Of a stretch of 64,000 bases of DNA, positions 39,484 to 49,017 are shown piece by piece. The notes under the pieces are model-generated. The model searched no databases, was not told the DNA's origin, and saw only the letters and a program-made list of their open reading frames with translations. This DNA is from Brucella cytisi (GTDB lineage: Bacteria > Pseudomonadota > Alphaproteobacteria > Rhizobiales > Rhizobiaceae). Position 1 is the first letter of the stretch. Each line of letters starts with the position of its first letter. Made by a program: the position numbers and the translations under genes. The DNA lies in contig JAAVLQ010000001.1 of the NCBI GenBank assembly GCA_012103075.1, positions 1,178,001-1,242,000 on the forward strand, in the 5' to 3' direction.

Positions 39484-40539
39484 CTAATCCATGCTGTCTT
39501 GAACGGATTCGGATTCGCCATTGGCGACGACTTCGACTTCCTCGTTCTTGCCAGAAGAAACCTTGAAGTCTCGCTGGTAGATGCGGTCCTTGTTCTTGGC
39601 GACGGCAACATAATCCCCTTCGATTAGAACCATCGACGAATAAGCGCCAGCGCTTTCGCGTACCACATCGCCGGAAGCGTTCAGGATCGACCATGACGTA
39701 TCGGCAAGCGCTTCGCCGCCGCGCTCGCGCACAAGCTTCAACGTCACTTCCGCGGCCCGATGCTGAACGGTCGCTTCCGTCAGTTTTCCGGCTTCCACGC
39801 GAATATCGGCCCGAATGGTGGCATTGGCCGTGCCATAGTTGGAAACAACATGATAAGTGCCGCTGTTGAGGCGAATGATCGCGTTCGGCTTGACGTCGGG
39901 CACAATCAGCGAACGATCATTATTGTCTTCGTCCGCATAGATCGAGAAACGCAGGAGATCGTCATTAATCTTGCCGCCATCCGGCAGAATCGCACTGAGC
40001 TTCATCCCGCCCGCATCGAGCATCATCACTTCATGACGGGTCGCGTTGCCGACCGTGATCCGCTTGGTAGCACCGGCGCGCCCATAGGCGACATGCACCA
40101 GATAGCTACCCTCGGGCAGATTGAAAACAGCACTGCCGCCCTTTGCACTTGCTATCAACGGCAGTTGACCATCCGCTCCGACATCCGGCGAGAACACGCG
40201 CCATACAAGCCCCGCCGGAATGTCACCGCCACCTTCACTCAACCGCGCCTTGAGATCGAGTTCACGCGTCTGGACGAGCGGATTGTTCTCCGGGCTGGAT
40301 GGGGCGGCATAAGTGTTCAGTGTCGGAAGATCGAGCGCTGGCTGCGGCAAGTCTGGCAGGCCAGTCGTGGTGGTCTGCAACTGTGGAATATTTGTCCGCG
40401 GATCTAGGCTCTGAGCCAACGATGGCATTGCACTGACGGCAAACGCGAACGCCGTAAAAACGATCCTCCGCGCAGGGCAATTTTTCTCTTTGGGTAAAAC
40501 AGGTTCAAGCGATCCGACATGTTGTATTTTTGAGCCCAT
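39484..40539 (-). CDS. Secreted protein of unknown function with repeated beta-type modules
   Basis: A 351-residue frame starting at the ATG at 40539. A signal peptide RRIVFTAFAFAVSAMPSLA precedes a mature start at about QSLDPRTN. After a Pro/Thr-rich segment (residues 45-95) the rest alternates short beta-like stretches such as GLVWRVFSPDVG, GSYLVHVAYGRAGATKRITVGN, SGTYHVVSNYGTANATIRADIRVEAG and EGDYVAVAKNKDRIYQRDF. At least three segments have the form GxYxVxxxYG, reminiscent of carboxypeptidase-regulatory-like folds. The C-terminus is acidic (EEVEVVANGESESVQDSMD). I do not recognise a function. Frame intact. Confidence 0.75.
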   Translation of the reverse strand: MGSKIQHVGSLEPVLPKEKNCPARRIVFTAFAFAVSAMPSLAQSLDPRTNIPQLQTTTTGLPDLPQPALDLPTLNTYAAPSSPENNPLVQTRELDLKARLSEGGGDIPAGLVWRVFSPDVGADGQLPLIASAKGGSAVFNLPEGSYLVHVAYGRAGATKRITVGNATRHEVMMLDAGGMKLSAILPDGGKINDDLLRFSIYADEDNNDRSLIVPDVKPNAIIRLNSGTYHVVSNYGTANATIRADIRVEAGKLTEATVQHRAAEVTLKLVRERGGEALADTSWSILNASGDVVRESAGAYSSMVLIEGDYVAVAKNKDRIYQRDFKVSSGKNEEVEVVANGESESVQDSMD

Positions 40540-40708
40540 GCGGGTGGCGAATTCAAGGCCAAATCGCTTCCGGCACCCGCATTTTTCCAACTTCTGTTGA
40601 TTAATCGTTTCTGGAATTTTGACTTTACAGTGCGGATGCAAAGGGCGAGAAGAAGCAGCCCCGAATAAGTGGAGCAATATAAGCAGCATTTTAGTGACGA
40701 GGTTATCC

Positions 40709-41295
40709 GTGGCCCATCCGATCTTCGATTTTCTGGCACAGCGCAGTTCCACCCCGATTTCGGCAATTTCCGGACCAGCACCCGAGGGCGAGGAACTGGC
40801 AGCATTGCTGAAAGTTGCCGCACGCGTGCCTGACCACGGACGCCTGACACCCGGCGTTTCATCCTTTATCGCGGGGATGCGCGTCTCAAAGTCGGCGAGT
40901 ATCTGGCCCAACGTGCCGAAGAAATTGAAGGTCCGATGCCGGAAGGACGCAAGGAAAAAGAGCTTACGCGTTTCTCGCGTGCGCCGCTCGTCGTCGGTGT
41001 CGTGTCGTCGCCTGTCGCGCATGAGCGCATTCCGGAATGGGAGCAGTTCCTTTCGGCTGGCGCTGTCGCAATGAATCTTTGCACGGCTGCGAACGCGCTT
41101 GGTTATGCCAGCAACTGGATTACAAACTGGTATTCGGACGACGCTTCCGCCCGCGCATTTCTGGGACTGGCGCCCAATGAACGCGTTGCCGGGTTTGTTC
41201 ATATCGGAACGGCGGCAAACAAGATGCCGGAACGCCCGAGAGCCGACATGGACAAGATCGTTATCGAATATTCCGGCCCATGGACGCAAACTTAG
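40709..41295 (+). CDS. Nitroreductase family protein
   Basis: Expected product of 195 residues, an FMN-dependent NAD(P)H oxidoreductase. It starts at a GTG (40709) with GAGG seven bases upstream and reads VAHPIFDFLAQRSSTPISAIS, then ARVPDHGRLTPWRF; the PWRF stretch is the breakpoint, near 40854, where CCC TGG needs CCTGG and one base is lost. The rest, EKELTRFSRAPLVVGVVSS and NLCTAANALGYASNWITNW, is typical of the family. It overlaps nothing and sits upstream of a second flavoprotein gene. Confidence 0.9.
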
Positions 41296-41335
41296 AACTG
41301 ACTTCAACAAGACTTTCTAATCAGCGGATAAACAT

Positions 41336-41947
41336 ATGTTTTATGAACCGAGGGAAGGGCACCCGCTGCCCCATAATCCGTTCAAGGCAATCGTTGCACC
41401 ACGCCCCATAGGCTGGATCGGGACGAAATCGAAGGAGGGCGCCGTCAACCTCGCGCCCTACTCCTTCTTCAACGCGATCTGTGACACGCCGCCTATGGTC
41501 ATGTTCTCATCGAGTGGTGTGAAGGACAGCGTTTCATTCATCGAAGAAACCGGCGAGTTCACCGCAAATCTGGTGAGCGATCATTTGAGAACCCAGATGA
41601 ATGCATCATCTGTCGACGCGCCTCGCGGTATCAGCGAGTTCGAATATGCCGAACTAACCCAGACGTCGAGCAGGCTTATCGCAGCCCCACGCGTCAAGGA
41701 GGCCTATGCAGCGCTTGAATGTGTCGCGGTGGAAATCAAACGATTGCAGGACAAAGAGGGCAGGCCGACCGGCAATTACATGGTGATCGGCGAGGTTGTC
41801 GGCGTGCATATCGATGAACAGGTCCTGACCAACGGTCTCATCGATATCGCGAAAGCCAGACCTGTCAGCAGGCTTGGCTATATGGAATTTGCCACGACGG
41901 AAAGCGTCTATCAGATGTTCCGTCCAAAATGGGAAGATGAGAAATAG
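41336..41947 (+). CDS. Flavin reductase family protein (FMN-binding split barrel)
   Basis: A 203-residue protein beginning MFYEPREGHPLPHNPFKAIV. It is typical of the flavin reductase-like split-barrel family: APRPIGWIGTKSKEGAVNLAPYSFFN, FSSSGVKDSVSFIEET and GNYMVIGEVVGVHID. Function is probably FMN-linked reduction of a small molecule. Frame intact. It starts 40 bp after the nitroreductase gene; both may be one small oxidoreductase operon. Confidence 0.88.
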   Translation: MFYEPREGHPLPHNPFKAIVAPRPIGWIGTKSKEGAVNLAPYSFFNAICDTPPMVMFSSSGVKDSVSFIEETGEFTANLVSDHLRTQMNASSVDAPRGISEFEYAELTQTSSRLIAAPRVKEAYAALECVAVEIKRLQDKEGRPTGNYMVIGEVVGVHIDEQVLTNGLIDIAKARPVSRLGYMEFATTESVYQMFRPKWEDEK

Positions 41948-41955
41948 ACCGATTG

Positions 41956-42000
41956 AGCATTCCAGCAAAAGTGTGAAACGATTTTGCGCCCGGAAATGCT
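41956..42000. repeat. Palindromic intergenic repeat (RIME-like)
   Basis: AGCATTCC at its left end pairs with GGAAATGCT at its right end; the core AAAAGTGTGAAACGATTTTG resembles that of the gyrA copy. It lies between convergent flavin reductase and mazG genes, where it could aid termination. Confidence 0.6.
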
Positions 42001-42012
42001 TAAAACAAATAG

Positions 42013-42838
42013 TTAGAGGCCTTTTTCTCTTGGCTTCGCCCCAGATTGCTTCCATTTCATCGAGAGTAGCGGCATCAAGGTCGCTTCCGGTATCACCGAG
42101 CGTTTTTTCGATGAAATGGAACCGCCGCTTGAACTTCTCATTGGCTGCAACGAGCGCGGTTTCCGCATCGATCTCAAGATGGCGGCCCAAATTGACCATG
42201 GCAAACAGCAGGTCACCATATTCCTCTTCGATATCCACGCGCTCCTTCGCTGCCATAGCTTCCTTCAGTTCTGCGGTTTCCTCGGCGATCTTGTCGAGGA
42301 TCGGTGCTGCCTCAGACCAGTCGAAGCCGACTTTCGCGGCTTTCTGCTGGAGTTTCAAAGCACGAAGCAGGGCAGGGAAGGCGTGTGGAATATCGTCCAG
42401 AAAACCGTTCTTCTCGGTCATTTCAAGCCCGAGTTTCGCACGCCGTTCGGCCCGCTCGGCTTTTTCCTCAGCCTTGATGCGATTCCATGAGCCCTTGGCC
42501 ATGCCTGCATTTCTGGCTTCAGCGTCACCGAAAACATGCGGATGTCGCCTGATCATCTTGTGCGTGATAGCTTCGACAACATCGCCAAATGCAAAGCTGC
42601 CCTGTTCTTCGGCCATGCGCGAATGGAACACCACTTGCAACAACAGATCGCCAAGTTCTTCGCGCAGATCGTCCATATCATTGCGCTCTATGGCATCAAG
42701 GACTTCATAAGTTTCCTCAAGCGTATAGGGCATGATGGATTCGAAACTCTGCTCCACATCCCATGGACAGCCGGTTTCGGGGTCACGGAGCGCTGCCATG
42801 ATTTCCAGAAGGCGATCGATATTGCGGGATGGTTTCAT
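42013..42838 (-). CDS. mazG: Nucleoside triphosphate pyrophosphohydrolase MazG
   Basis: Expected product of 274 residues with two MazG all-alpha domains. The first has CPWDVEQSFESIMPYTLEE, YEVLDAIERNDMDDLREELGD and LLQVVFHSRMAEE, with the acidic metal ligands; the second has EEETAEL-type ELKEAMAAK and DIEEEYGDLLFAMVNLGRHL. It removes non-canonical NTPs and lowers ppGpp-linked stress. I start at the second ATG (42838), which sits five bases after GGAG; an A run near 42022 carries one extra base, and without it the protein ends AKRKGL. Confidence 0.92.
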
Positions 42839-42980
42839 CATCGCTCCGTCAAACTTGGCTGATCTATTGCAACCATTCAAGAGAATCGCACCGGATGGCT
42901 TGAAGTCTGTTACTGATTTTGCATAGTCAGCCGGGGATCGCACATCGGGGCGGCATGTTCAACAAGCGGATACATAAACG

Positions 42981-43987
42981 ATGACAATTTTTGTGACTGG
43001 CGGCGCTGGTTATATCGGCTCGCACACCTGTGTTCAGCTCATCGAGGCAGGCCACGACGTCGTTGTGGTCGACAATTTTGACAACAGCCACCCAGAAGCC
43101 CTGCATCGCATCGAAAAGATTACCGGACGCACGCCGCGCCGGGAAGCAGGTGATATTCGAGATCGCGCCTTTCTGGAACAGGTGATCCGGCATCACAAAT
43201 GCACTGCCGTCATTCACTTTGCCGGTCTGAAGGCCGTCGGTGAATCGAGCGAAAAGCCGATGCTCTATTATGATTGCAATGTGGTGGGCACGCTCCGCCT
43301 GTTACAGGCCATGGAAGCAACCGGCGTCAAGACACTGGTTTTCAGCTCATCAGCCACGGTCTATGGCGATCCGCAGAAATTGCCGATCACTGAAGACCAG
43401 CCGCTATCGGCAACGAATCCCTATGGTCGGACCAAGCTCGTCATCGAAGACATGCTTCGCGATATTTATAACGGCGACAACAGCTGGAAGATCGCCATCC
43501 TGCGTTATTTCAACCCGGTTGGCGCACATGAGAGCGGCCTGATCGGCGAAGATCCAAAGGGCATTCCGAATAATCTAATGCCGATCATCGCGCAGGTCGC
43601 GACCGGTCGTCGCGAAAAACTGAATGTCTGGGGCAATGATTATTCAACGCCCGATGGCACCGGCGTTCGCGACTACATTCACGTAGTGGATCTGGCTGCC
43701 GGCCGCTTGAAGGCACTCAAGAAGCTGGATGAGCCGCAGTGTTTCGAGGTGAATCTCGGCACGGGGCAGGGCTATAGCGTTCTGGACGTCGTGAAGGCCT
43801 TCGAACACGTCTCGAATCGCGAAATCAAGTATGAGATTGCGCCGCGCCGTCCGGGCGACGTTGCTGAATGTTACGCTGATCCAACCTTTGCCCGCGATTT
43901 CCTCGGCTGGTCCGCAGAGAAGAACCTCCGCGAAATGTGCGGGATATGTGGCACTGGCAGTCGAAGAACCCCAACGGTTACGAATGA
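42981..43987 (+). CDS. galE: UDP-glucose 4-epimerase
   Basis: Expected product of 335 residues of the extended short-chain dehydrogenase family that interconverts UDP-glucose and UDP-galactose. It has the NAD motif TGGAGYIGSHT at residue 6-16, the catalytic YGRTK (Tyr-X3-Lys), SSSATVYG and the substrate-binding RYFNPVGAHESG. One base is missing near 43942, after NLREMC; the repaired end is DMWHWQSKNPNGYE. It supplies galactose for surface polysaccharide. It is divergent from mazG. Confidence 0.94.
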
Positions 43988-44098
43988 ACCAGCTTGGATT
44001 GTAAATTGGAAGCCACATCTCAAAAGTGTGAGCTATCGCGCCATATCGGGAGGATTGAAACTCCTCCCGAGAGGTTTATGAACGAATGTGAATTTTGA

Positions 44099-45135
44099 AT
44101 GAAGCGGGCGTCGCGCTCCGCAATGCCTGCAAGATTGGACGATATGATGCGCTTCCTGCCTGACAAATTCACCAGCATGCTGATCGTGACCATTCTGCTT
44201 GCGTCCGTGCTCCCCGTGCACGGTGATTTTGCAGACTGGTTTGCACTGGCAACGAAATTTGCTGTCGGGCTTCTGTTCTTTCTGCATGGTGCAAGACTTT
44301 CTCGCGTGAGGCCGTCGTTGCAGGCATAACGCACTGGAGGCTGCATCTGGCAGTCCTGTCATCGACGTTCATCCTGTTTCCGATCCTCGGTCTGGCGGCA
44401 GGCTGGACCATTCCCGGCTTGTCGCAATCAGCCTTCTACACAGGTATCCTCTTTCTCTGCGTTCTGCCTTCGACGGTCCAGTCGTCCATAGCCTTCACCT
44501 CAATTGCGGGCGGCAATGTTTCAGCGGCAATCGTATCAGCATCTGCGTCGAACATTTTCGGCATGTTTCTCACGCCCTTGCTGGTCGGCTTGTTGTTCGC
44601 AGTCAAAGGCGGTGGTGGAATATCTGTCGATGCGCTCGAATCCATTCTGTTGCAGCTGCTCGCACCCTTCGTGCTCGGACAAATTCTGCAGCCATGGATC
44701 GGCAGTTTCATGCGGCGGCACAGCAAAGCACTCGGCTTTGTTGACCGAGGCTCGATCCTGATGGTCGTTTATCTGGCTTTCAGCGAGGCTGTGGTTGAAG
44801 GTCTTTGGCGTACCGTTTCGTGGCACGATCTCGGCATGATGGTGGGAGTCAACATCGTTCTGCTGGTCGTTGTGCTGCTGGCCACCCGGTACGGCAGCAA
44901 GTTGCTCGGTTTCAATCGTCCCGACCGCATCACGATCATGTTCTGCGGATCAAAGAAGAGCCTCGCCAGCGGAGCTCCAATGGCAAGCGCGATTTTCGCC
45001 GGTGCGAATGTCGGCAGCATTGTTCTGCCTTTGATGCTCTTTCACCAGATCCAGCTTATGGCCTGTGCTGTGATTGCACGAAAGCTGGCGGATCATAAAG
45101 GTCATGACGAGCGCATCACAGCTGCTGCCGAGTAG
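44099..45135 (+). CDS. Bile acid:sodium symporter family protein (BASS, YfeH-like)
   Basis: Expected product of about 345 residues with roughly ten membrane segments, of the SBF-like family. The N-terminus MMRFLPDKFTSMLIVTILLASVLP is typical; then FLHGARLS, LPSTVQSSIAFTSIAGGNVSAAIVSASASN and FCGSKKSLASGAPMASAIF, which hold the two conserved ion-site regions. A frame change near 44300-44306 separates the first 75 codons from the rest (ARLSREAVVAG expected); the exact lesion is unclear. An internal ATG such as 44144 could be the true start. The solute is unknown. Confidence 0.85.
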
Positions 45136-45314
45136 GGTACACATCCGATCAACGCGGACCCGCTTGCGAGATTTTCCAGATAAGCGTAGGAAGCGGGGAG
45201 GGATACTCTTGCCCTACGCGCTCGAATGTCGGAAAAAGTAAGAAATTAAAGATTTTACAACCACTTACACACCGCATCTAACAGATGCCAAGAACAGAAG
45301 AAGGGCCGATCTTT

Positions 45315-46157
45315 ATGGCCGAGAATGACAAACCAGCTTTTGATCAGGAAGCGCTTGCAGAAGCCTATGAGCGGGCGCTTGCACTGGAAAAAGCTGGCGA
45401 TTTCGATGCGGCTGCCAAGGCCTATGAAGATGTGCTGCGGATCGATCCTGATGACCATGGCGGCGCAGCCGTGCGGCTTGCGAGCATGGGACGCGGCGCG
45501 GTACCTCTAAAGGCTCCGGATGCCTATGTATCGACACTCTTCGATCAACATGCCGAAATGTTCGACACGATCCTTGTTGACCAGCTCGGTTATGACGTTC
45601 CACTCCAGCTGCGTGAAATACTTCTCGACATGAACGACGAGTTTTTCGCTGAACGCATGCTCGATCTGGGCTGCGGCACCGGCTTGTCAGCTGATGCGCT
45701 CGATGACATGGCCGGACATAAGACCGGCGTCGATATCTCGGAGAACATGATCGAAGTCGCTTACGAGAAAGGCGACTATCAGGCGTTGTTCGTCGGCGAA
45801 GCCGTTCGTTTTCTCGAAACCACGAGCGAACAGGATTGGGATCTGATCGTCGCTACTGATGTTCTGCCTTACATGGGCGAACTCGACAAATTCTTCACGG
45901 GTGTTGCCGCGCATCTGCTGCCGGGCGGACATTTCGGCTTCTCCAGCGAGACGCTGGACGATACAAGGCTTGCCGGGCGCGCATTCATGGTTGGAGACTA
46001 TCAGCGCTTTGCACACGCACAAACCTATGTGCGTGCGATGCTCGACAACCACGGAATGGACTGTGTGCGTTGCGAAGACATCGTCGTGCGCAGCGAACAA
46101 GGAGCGCCAGTTCGGGCCATCTTTATATCGCTCGGCGTCGCTAGTACTCTGGGCTGA
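45315..46157 (+). CDS. TPR-containing class I SAM methyltransferase
   Basis: A 280-residue protein (longer by ten residues from an ATG at 45285). Residues 12-50 form a TPR-like helical pair (AYERALALEKAGDFDAAAKAY, EDVLRIDPDDHGGAAVRL). The Rossmann methyltransferase motif I is MLDLGCGTGLSADAL near residue 120, with GVDISENMIEVA and DLIVATDVLPYMGELD after it. Such TPR-methyltransferases are common in alphaproteobacteria but their substrates are not known. AAGAAGGG lies before 45315. Frame intact. Confidence 0.83.
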   Translation: MAENDKPAFDQEALAEAYERALALEKAGDFDAAAKAYEDVLRIDPDDHGGAAVRLASMGRGAVPLKAPDAYVSTLFDQHAEMFDTILVDQLGYDVPLQLREILLDMNDEFFAERMLDLGCGTGLSADALDDMAGHKTGVDISENMIEVAYEKGDYQALFVGEAVRFLETTSEQDWDLIVATDVLPYMGELDKFFTGVAAHLLPGGHFGFSSETLDDTRLAGRAFMVGDYQRFAHAQTYVRAMLDNHGMDCVRCEDIVVRSEQGAPVRAIFISLGVASTLG

Positions 46158-46357
46158 TATATTCAGGGTTCACATCTAAGTCTCGAGGAGCTCAGATGTC
46201 GACAGCGCCGCAAGCGGTTGTCGCCATGTTTCAAGACAGATGGATATGGGTTAGTTCCATAATCTATCTTATGTGATCGATGTATATAGCAGGGTGGGTT
46301 CTAGCTTGAAGTGCGACTTGCAAATGAATTCATGAGGTTAGCCATGGAGGAAATTGG

Positions 46358-46528
46358 ATGTCGAATTGCTATTCACAGATCACTTTGCGTGAACGTAGCC
46401 GTCTTTTCGAGCTTAAACAGCTCAAAGTCCCTCTCGGCGATATAGCGCGGCTGATGGGTCGTCATCGCTCGACGATCTATCGCGAGATCAAGCGCAACAG
46501 CTTTCGGGACACGGAGATACGCCGTTGA
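46358..46528 (+). mobile_element. IS30-family transposase fragment
   Basis: A 56-codon frame starting MSNCYSQITLRERSRLFEL, followed by DIARLMGRHRSTIYREIKRNS and FRDTE. This is the N-terminal helix-turn-helix of IS30-family transposases (the RxxSTIxREIxRN motif). It then diverges into unrelated sequence and stops at a TGA, so the catalytic DDE part is missing. It is a remnant, without recognisable terminal repeats in the neighbourhood. No other part of the element was found in the window. Confidence 0.72.
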
Positions 46529-46750
46529 TTTCAATCATTTCGAAGAATCGCTTGGCATGGGAAACACGACCAGTATCACAGCAATCTGTCTTGGCATCTA
46601 AGACCAAAGCATGCGTGTACTGTCGGTCCATATAGGCTATTACCCGGGCGGCGTCGTATTTCGCAGATGGTCGGTAGTGATATCTTGCTTTCGAGACGGT
46701 GAGCGCCATTTCCGGCTCAAGTCCGGATGGGAAGGAAGGTAGATTTAAAG
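46529..46750. other. Region between IS30 remnant and acetyl-CoA hydrolase
   Basis: About 220 bp. A leftward open frame of 91 codons (46488-46763) crosses it and overlaps both neighbours; its sequence resembles nothing I know. The region may hold the acetyl-CoA hydrolase promoter; GGAAGGAAGG just before 46740 may be a ribosome site for the ATG at 46751. Confidence 0.35.
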
Positions 46751-48239
46751 ATGTTGGAAGCACGTATTCGAAACACTTCGCTTCGAGACAAGATCATTAC
46801 CGCTGAACAGGCCGCGAGCCTTATCCGGACGGTATGGTCGTCGGCATGAGTGGATTTACCCGCGCTGGCGACGCCAAGGCTGTACCCGTTGCCATGGCTG
46901 GCCGTGCTGCGACAGATCCCTTCAAGATCACGCTGATTACTGGCGCTTCCCTCGGCCACGACGTCGACAAGATTCTACAGAAGCACACGTGCTCTCGCGG
47001 CGCATGCCGTTTCAGGTCGACAGAACCCTGCGTGCCGCGATCAATCGCGGCGAAGTGATGTTCATCGACCAGCATCTTTCCGAAACTGTAGAGCAATTGC
47101 GCTCAAACCAGATCGGTCCTATCGACTACGCCGTGGTCGAGGCTCTTGCCATCACCGAGAGCGGCGGAATCATTCCCACGACATCGATCGGCAATTCGGC
47201 AAGTTTTGCCATTCTGGCCGATAAGGTCATCGTTGAAGTGAACCTTAATCAGCCTATGGCGCTCGAAGGTCTGCACGACATCTATATTCCAACGAAGCGC
47301 CCTTCCCGCGACCCTATACCGGTCACGGCGTGCGACAGCCGCGTCGGCCTGCCCTATATCCCGATCCCACCGGAAAAGATCGCAGGCATCGTCATCACGC
47401 AGGAAAATGACAGCGCCTCGACCGTGGAACCGGCCGACGGTGAAACAATAGCCATTGCGGGCCATCTGATTGAATTTCTGATGCAGGAAGTCGCTGCCGG
47501 ACGTCTTGATCTGACGCTCAATCCGCTTCAGGCTGGCATCGGCACCATTGCAAATGCCGTATTGAACGGTTTTGCCGATAGCCCGTTCCACAATCTGCGC
47601 ATGTATAGCGAAGTGCTGCAGGACAGCACCTTCGACCTGTTCGATGCCGAAAAGCTCGACTTTGCATCAGGATCATCGATCACGCTCAGCCCCGCCTGCG
47701 GAGAGCGTGTCTTCAACAATATCGACCGTTACCGCGACAAGCTTATTCTGCGCCCGCAGGAAATCAGCAACCACCCGGAAGTCATCCGTCGTCTCGGCAT
47801 TATCGGTATCAATACCGCGCTCGAATTCGACATTTATGGCAATGTGAATTCCACGCATGTCGACGGCACACATATGATGAACGGGATTGGCGGTTCAGGC
47901 GACTTTGCCCGTAACGCCTTCATCTCGATCTTCGTGACCAAATCCGAAGCCAAGAACGGCGCGATATCGTCCGTCGTTCCGATGGTCACGCATGTCGACC
48001 ATACGGAGCATGACGTGGACATTCTGGTAACGGAACAGGGCCTTGCCGATCTGCGCGGCCTCGCCCCTCGTGAACGGGCCCGTGTCATCATCGACAACTG
48101 TGCGCACCCGGATTATCGCCCACAACTCAACGATTATTTCGACCGCGCTTGCGCACGTGGCGGGCATACACCTCATCTAATTGAAGAGGCTTTCAGCTGG
48201 CATCAGCGCCGCCGCGAGACGGGCAGCATGCGTAGCTGA
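46751..48239 (+). CDS. Acetyl-CoA hydrolase/transferase family (probably succinate CoA-transferase)
   Basis: Expected product of 496 residues of the Cat1/ScpC/Ach1 family of class I CoA-transferases. The glycine-rich SGFTRAGDAKAVP opens it; ITESGGIIPTTSIGNSA, GHLIEFLMQEVAAG and the late GINTALEFDIYGNVNSTHVDG plus GIGGSGDFARNAF are family hallmarks. The catalytic glutamate lies in the ALEFDIYGN region. Two losses: near 46829 (SLIRDGMVVGMSGFT expected) and near 46973 (KILTEAHVLSRRMPF). It probably moves CoA between acetyl or propionyl and succinate. A IS30 remnant lies just upstream, so its regulation may have been affected. Confidence 0.9.
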
Positions 48240-48476
48240 ATATCTGAAAAATCTTGCACTGTTCGGTGCCAGCTTGATTTAAGTTATTGCTTACAAAGCG
48301 GAACCTTCTTTTCCTTGGAACGTTAACCGGCACATCGTTTTTGGATTGGAGACGATGTGCCGCTAGCAAGAGCCCCTGCTCTTTCTTTCGGTTTGAACGG
48401 GCTCAATCGGCGGCGTCGAGGAACGGTCGTCGGTTAGGCAACGCAACCCCAAGTTCCGGGAAGGATCAGACCGCCT

Positions 48477-48638
48477 ATGTCCATCCTCATCAGCCTTCTG
48501 ATAACAATTCTTGTTATCTTCCTCGTACTTTATCTTATCAACATGCTGCCTCTGGATGCCAAGGTCAAACAGATCGCTCAAGTTATCGTGATCATTATTG
48601 GCATCATTTCGCTTCTGAAATATTTGGCGGTCTTCTGA
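48477..48638 (+). CDS. Small two-span membrane protein
   Basis: A 53-codon frame starting MSILISLLITILVIFLVLYL, then INMLPLDAKVKQIAQ and VIVIIIGIISLLKYLAVF. It has two hydrophobic helices joined by a short polar loop, and resembles small two-helix proteins annotated as the Thivi_2564 family. AAGGA lies about 12 bases before the ATG, somewhat far. It is too short for normal cut-offs but has the composition and layout of a real gene. No function known. Confidence 0.6.
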   Translation: MSILISLLITILVIFLVLYLINMLPLDAKVKQIAQVIVIIIGIISLLKYLAVF

Positions 48639-49017
48639 TTCAAGCCATCAGCAGTCATAATGCCGGCGAAATCCCGGCCAAAATCCCGGAGTGTCAGGCC
48701 GCTCCGGGATCTGTTACAATGCCTTACTCAGGGTATTTCCTGAGTTATATTAGCCACTTACGATTTATGTCTCGTTGAGACAGTTCTTTTTAAACATAGT
48801 TGTGCTTAATTACATTTCCTCGTAACATATATTCGCTATGCTACCTGTGATTGTGTCAACAATGGCACTCATAGACAAAAAATTGCAAGAAGCGCATGGT
48901 GGTATCTTTCCCTCTCCGGCGTTCCTTTTATAAGGCCCACAAAATAAATGCCCGTTCTTAATAGGGATCAGGCGCGGGTCGTAGATCATCCTCACTCAGG
49001 GTTGGGAGCGCGAGGAA
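48639..49017. other. Intergenic region with a hairpin
   Basis: About 380 bp with no coding signal. ATCCCGGAG at 48683-48691 pairs with CTCCGGGAT at 48702-48710, probably the end of the small membrane protein transcript, though it lacks a T run. The rest is AT-rich and should hold the promoter of the GGDEF gene. Confidence 0.5.

Noticed and set aside
39484-41310. A 608-codon version of the secreted protein gene
   Set aside because: The extra upstream part runs antisense through the nitroreductase gene; the signal peptide supports the ATG at 40539.
46488-46763. Leftward 91-codon frame near the IS30 remnant
   Set aside because: Overlaps both the transposase fragment and the acetyl-CoA hydrolase start, with no similarity or ribosome site.
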